Both the position numbers and the translations under genes were made by a program. The notes under the pieces were generated by a model. The model was not told where the DNA came from. It worked only from the letters and a program-made list of their open reading frames with translations, and made no database searches. DNA of 63,951 bases from an uncultured Prevotellaceae bacterium (GTDB taxonomy: Bacteria > Bacteroidota > Bacteroidia > Bacteroidales > Bacteroidaceae): positions 1-63,951 of the forward strand of contig CADCDY010000005.1 in the NCBI GenBank assembly GCA_902800245.1. Direction: 5' to 3'. Of this stretch, positions 8,143-17,802 are shown piece by piece. The number at the start of each line of letters is the position of its first letter. Position 1 is the first letter of the stretch.

Positions 8143-9921
8143 ATGCAGACGAATTTACACATGTCGGTGCTGGTGCACGAACAGGCAAAGAAGTATGGTG
8201 ATCGCGAGATGTTGATCTATCAGGATTTTGGCGGAAAGGAATGGAAGTCACTGTCCTGGAATCAGGTGTCGCAGACCGTCAAACAGGTGTCGAATGCCCT
8301 GTTGAATCTCGGCGTGAAGGTGCAGGAGAATATCGGTGTTTTCTCCAACAATTCGGTGCAGTATATCGAGTGCGATTTCGGTGCCTGGGGTATCCGTGCT
8401 GTTACCATTCCGTTCTATGCCACCAGTTCTGAACAGCAGATTCAGTTTATGGTGAACGATGCGAAGATTCGTTATCTCTTTGTGGGCGAACAGGACCAGT
8501 ACGACAAGGCTCGTCGTATCTTCTCGCTGTGTCCTACAATGGAGCGTATCATCGTCTTTGATTCCAGTGTGCATATCTCTTCTCACGACCCTAATGCCGT
8601 GTATTTCAGTGACTTCCTGAAGTTGGGTGAGAACCTGCCACGTCAGACGGAAGCGGAAAAGTTGCAACAGGAAGCTAACGACGATGATATCGCCAATATC
8701 CTTTATACCAGTGGCACGACAGGTGATTCCAAGGGTGTCATCCTGACACACGGACAGTTCCATGCGGCCATGGTGGCTAACGACAAATGCGTGCCGGTAA
8801 ACGAGAACGACCGTATCATGAATTTCCTGCCCTATACCCACATCTTCGAGCGTGGATGGGCCATTCTCTGTCTCTATGCCGGAGCCCGCATGATTGTCAA
8901 TACACATCCGCAGGAGGTGCAGCAGTCCATGCGTGACACTCATCCTACGTGTATGTCTGCCGTTCCCCGTTTCTGGGAGAAGGTCTATATGGGTGTGATG
9001 GATAAGATAGAACACTCCAGTGCCATGCAGCGCAAGCTCTTTATGCATGCCTATAATGTCGGTCGCCGGCATAACATCGAATACCTCAGCAAGGGCAAGA
9101 AACCACCTATGGCTCTCCATTTCGAATATGAGATGCTGAACCGCACTGTCTTCTCGCTGGTGCGCAAGGAATTAGGATTGGAAAATGCTCATTTCTTCCC
9201 TACGGCAGGTGCGGCAGTGTCGCCTCATGTTGAAGAATTCGTCCATTCCATCGGGATTAACATGATCGTAGGCTATGGCTTGACGGAGTCGTTGGCAACT
9301 GTAAGTTGTAATCACCTTGGCGACCCTTGGACTGTCGGAAGTGTTGGCATTCCTATCGAGGGTATCGATATCAAGATTAGTGAAGAGGGCGAAATCTTGT
9401 TGAAAGGTCCGACGATTACCATCGGATACCACAATCGTGAGGATTTGACGAAGCAGGCCTTTACAGAGGACGGCTACTTCAGGACGGGTGATGCCGGCTA
9501 CCTGAAAGATGGCGAGCTGTTCCTGACGGAGCGCATCAAGGACCTCTTTAAAACGTCGAACGGCAAATATATCGCACCGCAGATGATTGAATCGAAGCTG
9601 TTGGTCGATAAATACATTGACCAGATTGCTGTGATTGCTGATGAGCGGAAGTTCGTCTCGGCCCTTATCATTCCAGTTTATTCGCTGCTGGAGGAATATG
9701 CCCGCGACCATGGCATCGCATTCGAGAGTCGTGAACAACTCTGTGCCGATCCGGCTATCATCCAGATGATGAAGGAGCGCATCGATACCCTCCAGCAACA
9801 GCTGGCGCATTACGAACAGGTGAAACGCTTCACGCTGCTGCCTCACCACCTCTCGAAGATTCGCCGTCGTGTCCTCAACGAGAACTACAAGGCTGAGATT
9901 GATAAAATGTATGAAGAATAA
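8143..9921 (+). CDS. fadD: Long-chain fatty acid-CoA ligase (AMP-forming)
   Basis: Activates long-chain fatty acids to acyl-CoA through an acyl-adenylate, at the inner membrane. The adenylate-forming family motifs are visible: YTSGTTGDSKGV (P-loop-like motif, about residue 187), GYGLTES (about 380), GYFRTGDAGYL (about 445) and a C-terminal KTSNGKYIAP segment with the lid lysine region. The start is taken at 8143 (MQTNLHMSVL), 26 bp after the promoter; the in-frame upstream ATG at 8053 lies before the promoter. This gives 592 residues, normal for the family. prfB begins directly after its stop codon, so the two are probably co-transcribed. The fatty-acid chain length preferred cannot be read from sequence. 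Confidence 0.88.
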   Translation: MQTNLHMSVLVHEQAKKYGDREMLIYQDFGGKEWKSLSWNQVSQTVKQVSNALLNLGVKVQENIGVFSNNSVQYIECDFGAWGIRAVTIPFYATSSEQQIQFMVNDAKIRYLFVGEQDQYDKARRIFSLCPTMERIIVFDSSVHISSHDPNAVYFSDFLKLGENLPRQTEAEKLQQEANDDDIANILYTSGTTGDSKGVILTHGQFHAAMVANDKCVPVNENDRIMNFLPYTHIFERGWAILCLYAGARMIVNTHPQEVQQSMRDTHPTCMSAVPRFWEKVYMGVMDKIEHSSAMQRKLFMHAYNVGRRHNIEYLSKGKKPPMALHFEYEMLNRTVFSLVRKELGLENAHFFPTAGAAVSPHVEEFVHSIGINMIVGYGLTESLATVSCNHLGDPWTVGSVGIPIEGIDIKISEEGEILLKGPTITIGYHNREDLTKQAFTEDGYFRTGDAGYLKDGELFLTERIKDLFKTSNGKYIAPQMIESKLLVDKYIDQIAVIADERKFVSALIIPVYSLLEEYARDHGIAFESREQLCADPAIIQMMKERIDTLQQQLAHYEQVKRFTLLPHHLSKIRRRVLNENYKAEIDKMYEE

Positions 9922-11046
9922 ATGATTACTCAAGACCAACTGAAGGACGTGCTTGACCGTGCGGATGCGCTGTACAAGTACCTGAAGATAGATGAAAAGA
10001 AGATAGAGTACGAGGAAGAAGACCTTCGTACGCAGGCTCCTGACTTCTGGGAGGACCAGAAACGTGCTGAGGAGCAGATGAAGAAAGTCAAGAGCATCAA
10101 GAAATGGCTCGATGGCTATCAGGCCGTGCGTACTGCTGCCGACGAACTGCAGCTCGCCTTCGATTTCTATAAAGAGGAGATGGTGACTGAAGAGGAGGTG
10201 GATAAGGCCTATCTAGATGTTCTAGAACTTCTAGAAAGTCTAGAGCTCAAAAACATGCTCCGCCAGAAGGAAGACCCCATGGATGCTGTCCTGAAGATCA
10301 ACTCTGGTGCCGGTGGTACCGAGGCTCAGGACTGGGCACAGATGTTGATGCGTATGTATCAGCGCTGGGCTGAGGCGCACGACTATAAGGTCAGCATTGC
10401 TAACTTACAAGACGGTGATGAGGCAGGCATCAAGAGTGTCACTATGCAGATTGAGGGTGGTGAATACGCTTATGGCTATCTGAAGAGTGAGAACGGCGTC
10501 CACCGTCTGGTACGTGTGTCGCCCTATAATGCACAGGGTAAGCGTATGACGTCGTTCGCCTCCGTCTTCGTAAGTCCTTTGGTCGATGATACCATTGAGG
10601 TGTATGTCGATCCTGCCAAACTGTCGTGGGATACGTTCCGCTCGAGTGGTGCCGGCGGACAGAACGTCAACAAGGTGGAGTCAGGTGTCCGTCTGCGCTA
10701 TTGGTACACCGACCCTGATACGGGTGAGGAAGAGGAAATCCTCATCGAGAATACCGAGACGCGTGACCAGCCCAAGAACAAGGAACGTGCGATGGCGTTG
10801 CTGCGTTCCCAACTCTACGACCGCGCCATGCAGAAACGCTTGGAGGCTCAGGCAAAGATTGAGGCAGGTAAGAAGAAGATAGAGTGGGGCTCGCAGATTC
10901 GCTCCTACGTCTTCGACGACCGCCGCGTGAAGGACCATCGCACGAACTACCAGACCAGCGACGTCGATGGTGTCATGGATGGAAAAATCGACGATTTCAT
11001 CAAGGCATACCTGATGGAATTCCCCACGAATGATGACGAAAGTTAA
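9922..11046 (+). CDS. prfB: Peptide chain release factor 2, single continuous frame
   Basis: Recognises UGA and UAA stop codons in the ribosome and triggers peptide release. 374 residues: an N-terminal helical domain, codon-recognition loop SPY (about 200-202, in place of the usual SPF), and the catalytic GGQ (about 245-247) in GAGGQNVNK. The programmed +1 frameshift found near codon 25 in many bacterial prfB genes is absent; the frame is open throughout. The ATG follows the fadD stop with no gap. Residues 98-109 (LDV LEL LES LEL) are encoded by a four-unit 9-bp CTAGA repeat. Downstream is a 48-residue membrane protein. Confidence 0.95.
   Translation: MITQDQLKDVLDRADALYKYLKIDEKKIEYEEEDLRTQAPDFWEDQKRAEEQMKKVKSIKKWLDGYQAVRTAADELQLAFDFYKEEMVTEEEVDKAYLDVLELLESLELKNMLRQKEDPMDAVLKINSGAGGTEAQDWAQMLMRMYQRWAEAHDYKVSIANLQDGDEAGIKSVTMQIEGGEYAYGYLKSENGVHRLVRVSPYNAQGKRMTSFASVFVSPLVDDTIEVYVDPAKLSWDTFRSSGAGGQNVNKVESGVRLRYWYTDPDTGEEEEILIENTETRDQPKNKERAMALLRSQLYDRAMQKRLEAQAKIEAGKKKIEWGSQIRSYVFDDRRVKDHRTNYQTSDVDGVMDGKIDDFIKAYLMEFPTNDDES
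10213..10248 (+). repeat. 9-bp CTAGA repeat inside prfB
   Basis: CTAG recurs at 10213, 10222, 10231 and 10240, exactly 9 bp apart, and is read in frame as Leu-Glu/Asp-x triplets. It belongs to the same dispersed family as the arrays at 45484, 45814, 48666 and 57803. Confidence 0.9.
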
Positions 11047-11076
11047 ACATTAAACAATAACAAAAATATTACAACT

Positions 11077-11223
11077 ATGAGCAAGAACAAAGTGAATGCA
11101 AAGCGTGAAGCTTATGCCAAGAAGCAGGAAGAACAAGGTAAGAAAGTCGTGACATGGATTTTCGGTGGTCTGATTATTCTGGCCGTCATCTATCTCATCT
11201 GGACATTTACCATGATGGCTTAA
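11077..11223 (+). CDS. Small single-helix membrane protein, 48 residues
   Basis: A short reading frame between prfB and the CYTH gene. The N-terminal half is highly basic and polar (MSKNKVNAKREAY, then KKQEEQGKK), followed by one hydrophobic helix (about residues 26-45, with FGGLIILAVIYLIWTF). It starts 30 bp after prfB and stops 5 bp before the next ATG, so it fits an operon. Positive charges before the helix suggest the N-terminus stays in the cytoplasm. I do not recognise a family and no function is proposed. Confidence 0.7.
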   Translation: MSKNKVNAKREAYAKKQEEQGKKVVTWIFGGLIILAVIYLIWTFTMMA

Positions 11224-11228
11224 GGCTT

Positions 11229-11708
11229 ATGGCTCAAGAAATTGAACGCAAATTCCTCGTGCTTGACGATTCGTACAAGCACGAGGCTTTTGCGAGTTAC
11301 CACATCCAGCAGGGCTATATCTGCAGCGAGCGCGGCAGGACGGTGCGTGTCCGGATTCGTGATAATCAGGCCTTCCTGACTATCAAGGGTCCAAGCATCG
11401 ACGGTGGCCTTTCGCGCTCTGAATTTGAGTATGAAATACCCTTGGAAGATGCGGAGCAGTTGATGACACTCTGTGAACCAGGGATGATTGACAAGACCCG
11501 CTGGCTCGTGAAGAGTGGTGAGCACACCTTCGAAGTTGACGAATTTCATGGTGAAAACGCTCCTTTGGTGATGGCGGAAGTGGAACTGAAAACGCCCGCA
11601 GAAACACCAAAAATTCCCCATTTCATCGGGAAAGAGGTGACGGGAGACCGCCGTTATTACAACTCCCAGTTGCGCCGGAATCCTTATAGTCAATGGTATA
11701 ATATTTGA
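11229..11708 (+). CDS. CYTH domain protein (triphosphate tunnel metalloenzyme family)
   Basis: 159 residues from the ATG at 11229. It begins with the family signature EIERKFLV (residues 3-10, the ExExK motif), then RGRTVRVRIRDNQAFLTIKGP, SRSEFEYEIP and the late EVDEFHG and MAEVEL segments. These Glu/Arg/Lys residues line a tunnel that binds a triphosphate with metal ions. Bacterial relatives hydrolyse inorganic triphosphate or act as adenylate or thiamine-triphosphate enzymes; a length near 155 residues without an extra domain fits a simple triphosphatase. It starts 5 bp after the small membrane protein. The real substrate is unknown. Confidence 0.85.
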   Translation: MAQEIERKFLVLDDSYKHEAFASYHIQQGYICSERGRTVRVRIRDNQAFLTIKGPSIDGGLSRSEFEYEIPLEDAEQLMTLCEPGMIDKTRWLVKSGEHTFEVDEFHGENAPLVMAEVELKTPAETPKIPHFIGKEVTGDRRYYNSQLRRNPYSQWYNI

Positions 11709-11851
11709 CATCTTTCACTTTATTAACTTTTTGCATCTCTTTTTTAGTGACCAAAGCGGCTTTTTTAAGTCGTTTCGGCTATAATTTCGTACCAAACTCT
11801 TGATATAAATCAAGAAATCAAATGTTTTCCAACATTTTAAAGGGGGATAGA

Positions 11852-11882
11852 TTTGTTGTTTGTGGAATTTTTGTTAACTTTG
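11852..11882 (+). promoter_or_regulatory. Promoter of the fimbrial operon (TTTG ... TAACTTTG)
   Basis: A -33-like TTTG (11852-11855) and a -7 TAACTTTG (11875-11882), 19 bp apart, 37 bp before the DUF3575 start. No comparable element was noticed between later genes of the locus, so it may drive the whole run to 33532. Confidence 0.62.
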
Positions 11883-11919
11883 CCAAAGTAATTACTTTAT
11901 TAATCGCGCGTATATAAAT

Positions 11920-12585
11920 ATGTTTAAAAAGGGATTAAGACATCTGGTATTGGTTTTTTTGAGCATTCTGACGTCGTTGACGGCAGAGGCGCAAAACTTT
12001 ACACTCAGCAACAACCTGCTGTACGATGCTGCCTTGACCCCTAACCTTCGTCTCGGTTATGCCCCAGACAGCACATCTCATTGGTCGTATGGTTTCACGG
12101 CAGGGTTTGCCTGCTGGCCATCGGGTAACTTCACGAAACGCAAACTGCGTCATTTGCTGCTCTCGCCTGAAGTACGTTATTGGACGGATTCGCTGAAGGT
12201 CGGACATTTCTATGGAGCGAACTTCATCTACAGCCATTTCAATGCCGGTTATACCAACCTGCTGTTTTATAAGGGTGTGAAAGACGAGCGTCGCCAAGGC
12301 GACTTCATCGCACTCGGTCTGTTTTACGGATATTCGTGGTGTATTGGCAGACGCTGGACCTTTGAGGCCCAGGTTGGTGCCGCTGTTGGCTATGCTTGGT
12401 ATGACCGTTTCGATCTGGACGAGCATGGTGATTGCTGGCTCCCCCTCGGCAGCGGCAATAGCGCCTTTGTCCTTCCTCAACTGGGGTTGAACTTTGTCTA
12501 CCACTTCACTGCCTTTTCCAAGAAACAAGATAATTCAAAATCCTATGGAATACTGAAATCGAGTGATATCGAACGAAAATATTAA
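11920..12585 (+). CDS. DUF3575 outer-membrane protein of the fimbrial locus
   Basis: 221 residues. A signal peptide (about 1-24, ending TAEAQN) is followed by alternating polar and hydrophobic segments typical of a small beta-barrel, including NNLLYDAALTPNLRLGY and LLLSPEVRYWTD, which are hallmarks of DUF3575. Members of this family sit next to FimA/Mfa-type fimbrillin genes in Prevotella and relatives and are thought to help fimbria formation at the outer membrane; the mechanism is not settled. It follows the operon promoter and is 15 bp from the first fimbrillin gene. The last 20 residues look like a polar tail. Confidence 0.8.
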   Translation: MFKKGLRHLVLVFLSILTSLTAEAQNFTLSNNLLYDAALTPNLRLGYAPDSTSHWSYGFTAGFACWPSGNFTKRKLRHLLLSPEVRYWTDSLKVGHFYGANFIYSHFNAGYTNLLFYKGVKDERRQGDFIALGLFYGYSWCIGRRWTFEAQVGAAVGYAWYDRFDLDEHGDCWLPLGSGNSAFVLPQLGLNFVYHFTAFSKKQDNSKSYGILKSSDIERKY

Positions 12586-12600
12586 CAAATAATTGCAATT

Positions 12601-14433
12601 ATGAAAATGAAAAAGTATTTAATGATGTTTGCGGCACTTGTTGCTACAATTTTAAGCTTTACTGCTTGTAGTAGCGAGGACGATTTGTCCAGTGCTGAGC
12701 AGGATGGTCATGGAGTGGTGAAGACCGATTTCACGATCTCGTTTCCGAAACAGATGAGTGCTACCACTCGTCAAAGCGTAGCAATTGTGCAAGGACAAAC
12801 CTCACCCGTGTTTCGTGGTATAAATAATATTGAGTTACGACCGTTCAGCTTGACAAAAGAGGCTATTATAGCATCGAGCGATCTTTCAAGTATTACCGCT
12901 CCAACTCCTATTACCTTAACTGCAGGAACTACGATAGGAAAATCTGGTTACAGCGCAACTACCGCAAATGCTATTGATAAAACAGGCGTACTTTACACTA
13001 CTAGCAATTCACACCTCTATAAGGATATCTCAATAGCCATCGGAACCCGTTCGTTCATGTTTTATGGTGTAGCTCCTGATGAGACAAAGCCAAGCGGAGT
13101 CTATTCTGATGCAACGCATAATGGTGCGTTAACCCCAGCAACAGGTACCACGTTAGGTGATATTTCTTTCTCCCCAGCTCCTATTTATACAACATCGAAT
13201 AGTGAAGCTGAAGCCATTGCCGACTATTTGACATTAATTGCAAATGCAAATTATGGTTCTGGTGCTGACAAAGTTACAACGTTGACCTATTTCCCTAATC
13301 TTACCTCATTAAAAGTGGGTTCATGGAATAGTGTGAAGGCTGCTGTGCAGCAGATTTATTCATCTGTTTATAACAATACTGATGGTCTTTCTGAAGCCAT
13401 TAAAACCGCTATTCTGACAAAGGCAACCGACAACGCTGGAACTTTGGCATTCACGGCTACTTACACATATCCTGCTAACATCGGTCTGCCCGATGGAGCT
13501 GCCAGTGTTCTTTGGGACAATACAAATAAGAAATTTAATGCTGTTACGACAGACAACATGGGTTTGAATGTTTCACCTCTAACCATTTATGCATATCCGG
13601 CTTCGCTCTATTATTTCGGTTTGAGTAATATCAAGACGATGAACAAATCTATGGCAACGGAGTATAATGACAATGATTCTTGGGGAACTATTGTTGGAAA
13701 ATATACGGGTGAAGGTTCAAGTAATGTTGTGCAGTCAACCACTCGTTCTATTGCGATTGTTGACGAGGTGCAATATGCTGTAGGACGTTTGGACGTAATA
13801 GTACAGACGGAAAATAATTCAGCAAACATTAAAGACAATGCTGACAATGATATTGCGGTTGGTGCTACCGATTTCCCTGTAACAGGTATTTTGGTTGGAA
13901 ACCAAAGGGCTGTTGACTATAAGTTTAATACAAATTCTACAGCCTCCCCCCTTACTATCTATGATAGCCAGATGCCAACAGGAACAACAGATGATCCGAA
14001 GGTTTATTTGTCCACAGGATCAAGCCCTACTGCAAAAACTCGCACTTTAGTATTAGAAACTTTAGATGCTTCAAATGAAGATGATGCGAGCGCTAATGTT
14101 ACCATTGCTGTAGAGTTTGAAAATAAAACAAACAAAATCATTCTTGGTAAGGATAACGAACTTATTTATCCAAATACGAAATTTTATTTAATAGGTACTT
14201 TGAAGCCATATAAGAATTACGAAGATACAAAGGGTATTACATATGTGGATACGACAGATAAGATTAAGAAGGCTTTTGTACAGGATTATATCACAACTGC
14301 AAAATTCAAAATTAAGAGTTTCAAAAATGCCTATAATTTGCTGCCAGATTTGCGTACACCAAATTTGGAAATCGGAATGTCCGTCGACCTGACTTGGGAG
14401 AATGGTATCACTCAAGACATAACGATTGAATAA
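12601..14433 (+). CDS. Fimbrillin-like lipoprotein A (FimA/Mfa1-like)
   Basis: 610 residues. The lipoprotein signal peptide ends at the lipobox TAC (Cys about 24, followed by SSEDD). After a short propeptide there is a TTR site (about residue 54) where Arg-specific protease maturation of Mfa/FimA-type subunits would occur. Then come the fimbrillin patterns FRGINNIELRPF, YPANIGLPDGAA, YPASLYYFGLSNIKT and the C-terminal NAYNLLPDLRTP. In this family, lipidated precursors reach the outer membrane, are trimmed and polymerise by strand exchange. It shares the same patterned skeleton with the proteins at 14469 and 17803, so the three are paralogues. Gene order suggests a major or accessory shaft subunit. 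Confidence 0.8.
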   Translation: MKMKKYLMMFAALVATILSFTACSSEDDLSSAEQDGHGVVKTDFTISFPKQMSATTRQSVAIVQGQTSPVFRGINNIELRPFSLTKEAIIASSDLSSITAPTPITLTAGTTIGKSGYSATTANAIDKTGVLYTTSNSHLYKDISIAIGTRSFMFYGVAPDETKPSGVYSDATHNGALTPATGTTLGDISFSPAPIYTTSNSEAEAIADYLTLIANANYGSGADKVTTLTYFPNLTSLKVGSWNSVKAAVQQIYSSVYNNTDGLSEAIKTAILTKATDNAGTLAFTATYTYPANIGLPDGAASVLWDNTNKKFNAVTTDNMGLNVSPLTIYAYPASLYYFGLSNIKTMNKSMATEYNDNDSWGTIVGKYTGEGSSNVVQSTTRSIAIVDEVQYAVGRLDVIVQTENNSANIKDNADNDIAVGATDFPVTGILVGNQRAVDYKFNTNSTASPLTIYDSQMPTGTTDDPKVYLSTGSSPTAKTRTLVLETLDASNEDDASANVTIAVEFENKTNKIILGKDNELIYPNTKFYLIGTLKPYKNYEDTKGITYVDTTDKIKKAFVQDYITTAKFKIKSFKNAYNLLPDLRTPNLEIGMSVDLTWENGITQDITIE

Positions 14434-14468
14434 TATCTATATAAGTAATTACAAAATACAATATATAT

Positions 14469-16724
14469 ATGAAAAAGATTAATCAATTCGCTCTGGGCTT
14501 CGCGATAGCGTTGACAGGTGCAGTAGGATTCACAGCATGCTCGTCAGAAGAAAACATGGATGTAAATCCTTCTTACAACAAACAGACTGGTGAGTTGAAT
14601 GTTGACTTCGTGTTCAACATTTCGACTTCGAACACTCCGACAACCCGTATGACCTCGGCAAACACGCAGGCTACAACTGGTGATTATTTCCGTGGACTCA
14701 CGAACGCTTATCTCGCCACATTTAAGTTGGATGCTGACGGTAAAGCTGTGCCGAACAGCACTACACCGATAGACAAGAGCTATTCTTTCGGTACTATCCT
14801 TTCTGCAGGTTCGCTCACCGAGAATCCTGACGACGGTCTGCCCACCTCGCGTCGCGTGGTTGAGCTCAGCCTCGAAACAGCTACTAATGCCATGATGTTC
14901 TGGGGTAAGGCCATCAAGACAGGAAGTGACGAGGAGCAAGGAAAGGTTGTCATGAATATTGATGAGAAGGACCTTGCCAACACATCTATCTCTATGTGTA
15001 AGATTGTGCCTGACGTGCCTTATTCACAGGAAACGTCACACATTTGTAAGGATGCATTGCTGCAGCACGAGAAACTCATGGCTGCTGCTCTGACACGTAT
15101 CATCCGTAGTGGTATTACAAATAAAATGGTGACTTACGGTGATCTTTCCGTAAACGTTGATCAGCTGAACTGGAGTGATTACGTTCAAATAAGTGGTGAA
15201 GCAGGAAGCTATGTCATCACTCCGAAAACTGTCTCACCCGTGAAAACAACAGGAGGCGAACAGTCTATTAGCGCATTAGGCGAAAAAATAGCGAAAGCTT
15301 TTGCAACCCTCAATACCATCCACACCAATGAGTTGCGTGCCGGTTATGGTGAGGCTGTGGCAAAGATGGTGGCTGACCTTATGACCGTCATTAAGTCTGT
15401 GGTTGATGCCACGCCAGTATCACTGCATGAGTGTGTGACACAAGAAGTTGCCAAAGCTATTAAGACCAACGTGGAGTATTTCTTCGACGCAGATTTGGGT
15501 TATGAATGGAAGAGTGTTGACGACATTAAGTCTAACCTCCCCAACGTCACGGGTGTTGATGCCGTTACGAGTGGCTGCAACCTCAATGATTTCCCGAAGA
15601 CCTTCAACTTGCCCTACGGTTCAGTACTGCTGCAATTCGACATTGAAGCAGATGCTACAGCAAGCAGTGGCTATAAGTTCACCTATAATTATAAAGGTGC
15701 TGTAGAGACTTATGCAATGGGAGGCTCTACCACATCATCGGATGCTTTCGACCCCATGAACTATGTCTATCCTGCTGAGCTCTGCTACTTTGGCAACAGC
15801 CCCATCCGTACGTCGAACGCAACTTTGGTGGCTAACGACTATCCCGACGGTGCCCAGAATTGGGAAACCGATGCCAGCTGGGCTACCAACAGTTGGGAAA
15901 ACAATAGCCGTGTGCTTTCGTCAACACGAAGTGTGGCTATGCGCGACAATATCCGATATGGTACTGCCTTGCTGAAGACACAAGTACGTTACGGCAGTGC
16001 TATCCTGGAAGACAATAATGCTAATCTCCAGAAGCGATGGAACAATGTCACTGAGGCTAACAACCAGATTAATGTGACTGGTAACGACACTCACTTCGTA
16101 CTGACAGGTGTGCTGATTGGCGGCCAGGAGCCCGAAGTAGGCTGGAACTATATTGCCAAGTCTGCATCACCGGGATTCGGTCACATGGTTTACGATGATG
16201 TGAATTATAATGGTTTACCCTATATTCCCATCCCTGCCGCTACAACAGAAGATAACATGGGTGGTCTCTCTGTCCCCAACTACACGTTGGTATGGGATAA
16301 CTGGGAGGCTAAGAACGTAGGTAAGAAGCAGCGCGATGTCTATGTAGCCTTGGAGTTCAAGAATCAGTCGAGAGACTTCTATGGCGAGAATAACCTCATC
16401 CGTAACGGTGCAACGTTCTATCTTGTCGGTAAGCTGGATCCTGACGCAGGCCACAGCGCTACAGACTATAGCGACGGTATTACTTGGCCTTCGAAGTATG
16501 CGTTGCCTCCATACGATGCAAATGGTAACTCAATACACGAGCGCCGTGTGTTCATACAGCACTACATGACGACAGCTACTTTCGTCATCGGTCCGCAGTC
16601 GTTGCAGCATGCCCTGGTGGCTACGCCCGACCTGCGTTCATCGCAGATTTCACTGGGTCTGTCTGTTGACCTGAAGTGGCAGACGGGTCTGACATTCGAC
16701 AACGTTATTCTGGGTGAACAATAA
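14469..16724 (+). CDS. Fimbrillin-like lipoprotein B (FimA/Mfa1-like)
   Basis: 751 residues. The signal peptide ends at TAC (Cys about 24, then SSEEN). A TTR site near residue 60 marks a likely maturation cleavage. The fimbrillin skeleton follows: YFRGLTNAYLATF, YPAELCYFGNSPIRTS, STRSVAMRDN, LTGVLIGGQ, FYLVGKLDP and the late PDLRSSQISLGLSVDLKW. It is longer than its neighbours, mostly through an insert around residues 200-300 with a helical look (QEVAKAIKTNVEYF). It ends where the Mfa2-like gene begins, with overlap if the GTG at 16714 is used. Along with lipoproteins A and C it probably supplies alternative or sequential fimbrial subunits. Confidence 0.8.
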   Translation: MKKINQFALGFAIALTGAVGFTACSSEENMDVNPSYNKQTGELNVDFVFNISTSNTPTTRMTSANTQATTGDYFRGLTNAYLATFKLDADGKAVPNSTTPIDKSYSFGTILSAGSLTENPDDGLPTSRRVVELSLETATNAMMFWGKAIKTGSDEEQGKVVMNIDEKDLANTSISMCKIVPDVPYSQETSHICKDALLQHEKLMAAALTRIIRSGITNKMVTYGDLSVNVDQLNWSDYVQISGEAGSYVITPKTVSPVKTTGGEQSISALGEKIAKAFATLNTIHTNELRAGYGEAVAKMVADLMTVIKSVVDATPVSLHECVTQEVAKAIKTNVEYFFDADLGYEWKSVDDIKSNLPNVTGVDAVTSGCNLNDFPKTFNLPYGSVLLQFDIEADATASSGYKFTYNYKGAVETYAMGGSTTSSDAFDPMNYVYPAELCYFGNSPIRTSNATLVANDYPDGAQNWETDASWATNSWENNSRVLSSTRSVAMRDNIRYGTALLKTQVRYGSAILEDNNANLQKRWNNVTEANNQINVTGNDTHFVLTGVLIGGQEPEVGWNYIAKSASPGFGHMVYDDVNYNGLPYIPIPAATTEDNMGGLSVPNYTLVWDNWEAKNVGKKQRDVYVALEFKNQSRDFYGENNLIRNGATFYLVGKLDPDAGHSATDYSDGITWPSKYALPPYDANGNSIHERRVFIQHYMTTATFVIGPQSLQHALVATPDLRSSQISLGLSVDLKWQTGLTFDNVILGEQ

Positions 16725-16737
16725 ACCAGCGGTCTTT

Positions 16738-17802
16738 ATGACAGCAAGGATGGAACTATTGACAGAAGCGTTAGGCTGCCTGCTTTGTTGGGCAGCCTTG
16801 GCTTCGTGTTCCATCATTGACGACACGCCGGGCGAGTGTGGATATAAGGAGAACTACGAGCTTGACTATGAGCTGCGCTTGGTGACCAATATGACCACCG
16901 AGCTGAAGACTCAGCTGTCCACCGAGACGGAATTGAGTCTGGCCCATTCGCTGCGTACACATCTCTCTGATGTCTTCACCGATTTTGCCCATGACGTCGA
17001 TCTGTCGTTCTACGACACCGTAGGCGACTCCCTGCGTCTGCAGCACGACGAACATATCATGGATGCCAACCAGGCCAGCTATGCACTGAATCTGCCCAAA
17101 CGACAGTATATGCATCTGGCAGTGGCTAACATTGTTGACGACAAGATCGTTGACCTCGTCAATGACGAACGCTGCCACCGTTCTGAACTTATTCTGTTGC
17201 AGGGTGGCGCACTTCGTGGCATAGATGACGATGCTATCGACAGCCATACCACCGGTATCTTCACTGCCCGACAACCCATGGATATCCTTGAAGGAGTCGA
17301 TCAGCAGTTCAATGTCCACCTCTATATGGCTAACTGTGCTGCCGTTCTGGTCATCGACACCATCGGCAGTGGTGTGAAGGATATCAAGGTCTACTCTAAG
17401 GGCTTTGCCACAGGGTTCCATATTGCTGACAGCAGCTATGTCTTCGTCAGCGATCCGCCCTTGGTGCGCACCAAGGTGGTAACAAGCAAAGATGATGAGG
17501 ACGGCGAGCTGGCTTTCTGTTCTGTGACTTTTCCCTCACGAGAGCCCTCAGAAACTCGTACGGTTATCGAGACCACCGATCCTTTCGTGTCGCCCGAATC
17601 CAACGAGAGTCTATGGGAGTTTCATATCTATGCTACTGCCAACGATGGATCTACGACTCTCACCAAGCTCTATATCAGGCGTCCGCTCAGAGCCGGTCAG
17701 CTGATGATTATCAAGGCCAAGGCATATCCGGATGGTTCTATCAATACAGACAACCAGACGGTTGGCGTCAGCGTCACCCTCAACTGGAACGAAAGGTATA
17801 GG
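16738..17802 (+). CDS. Mfa2/FimB-like fimbrial anchor lipoprotein, lacking its own stop codon
   Basis: About 355 codons from the ATG at 16738; a GTG at 16714 is also in frame and another ATG at 16750. A lipobox LASC puts the lipid on Cys 24 (counting from 16738), followed by SIIDDTPGEC. The segments YELDYELRLVTNM, LFLILLQGG-like RSELILLQGG and the end VGVSVTLNWN fit the FimB/Mfa2 group, which anchors the fimbria base to the outer membrane and limits its length. There is no stop: the frame continues into the next signal peptide at 17803. One added A in the run at 17792-17794 would create a TAG stop two bases before the next ATG, so the fusion may come from a one-base error. Confidence 0.72.

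Noticed and set aside
9985-10005. Programmed frameshift in prfB
   Set aside because: The frame is continuous here and no slip site or in-frame UGA is seen.
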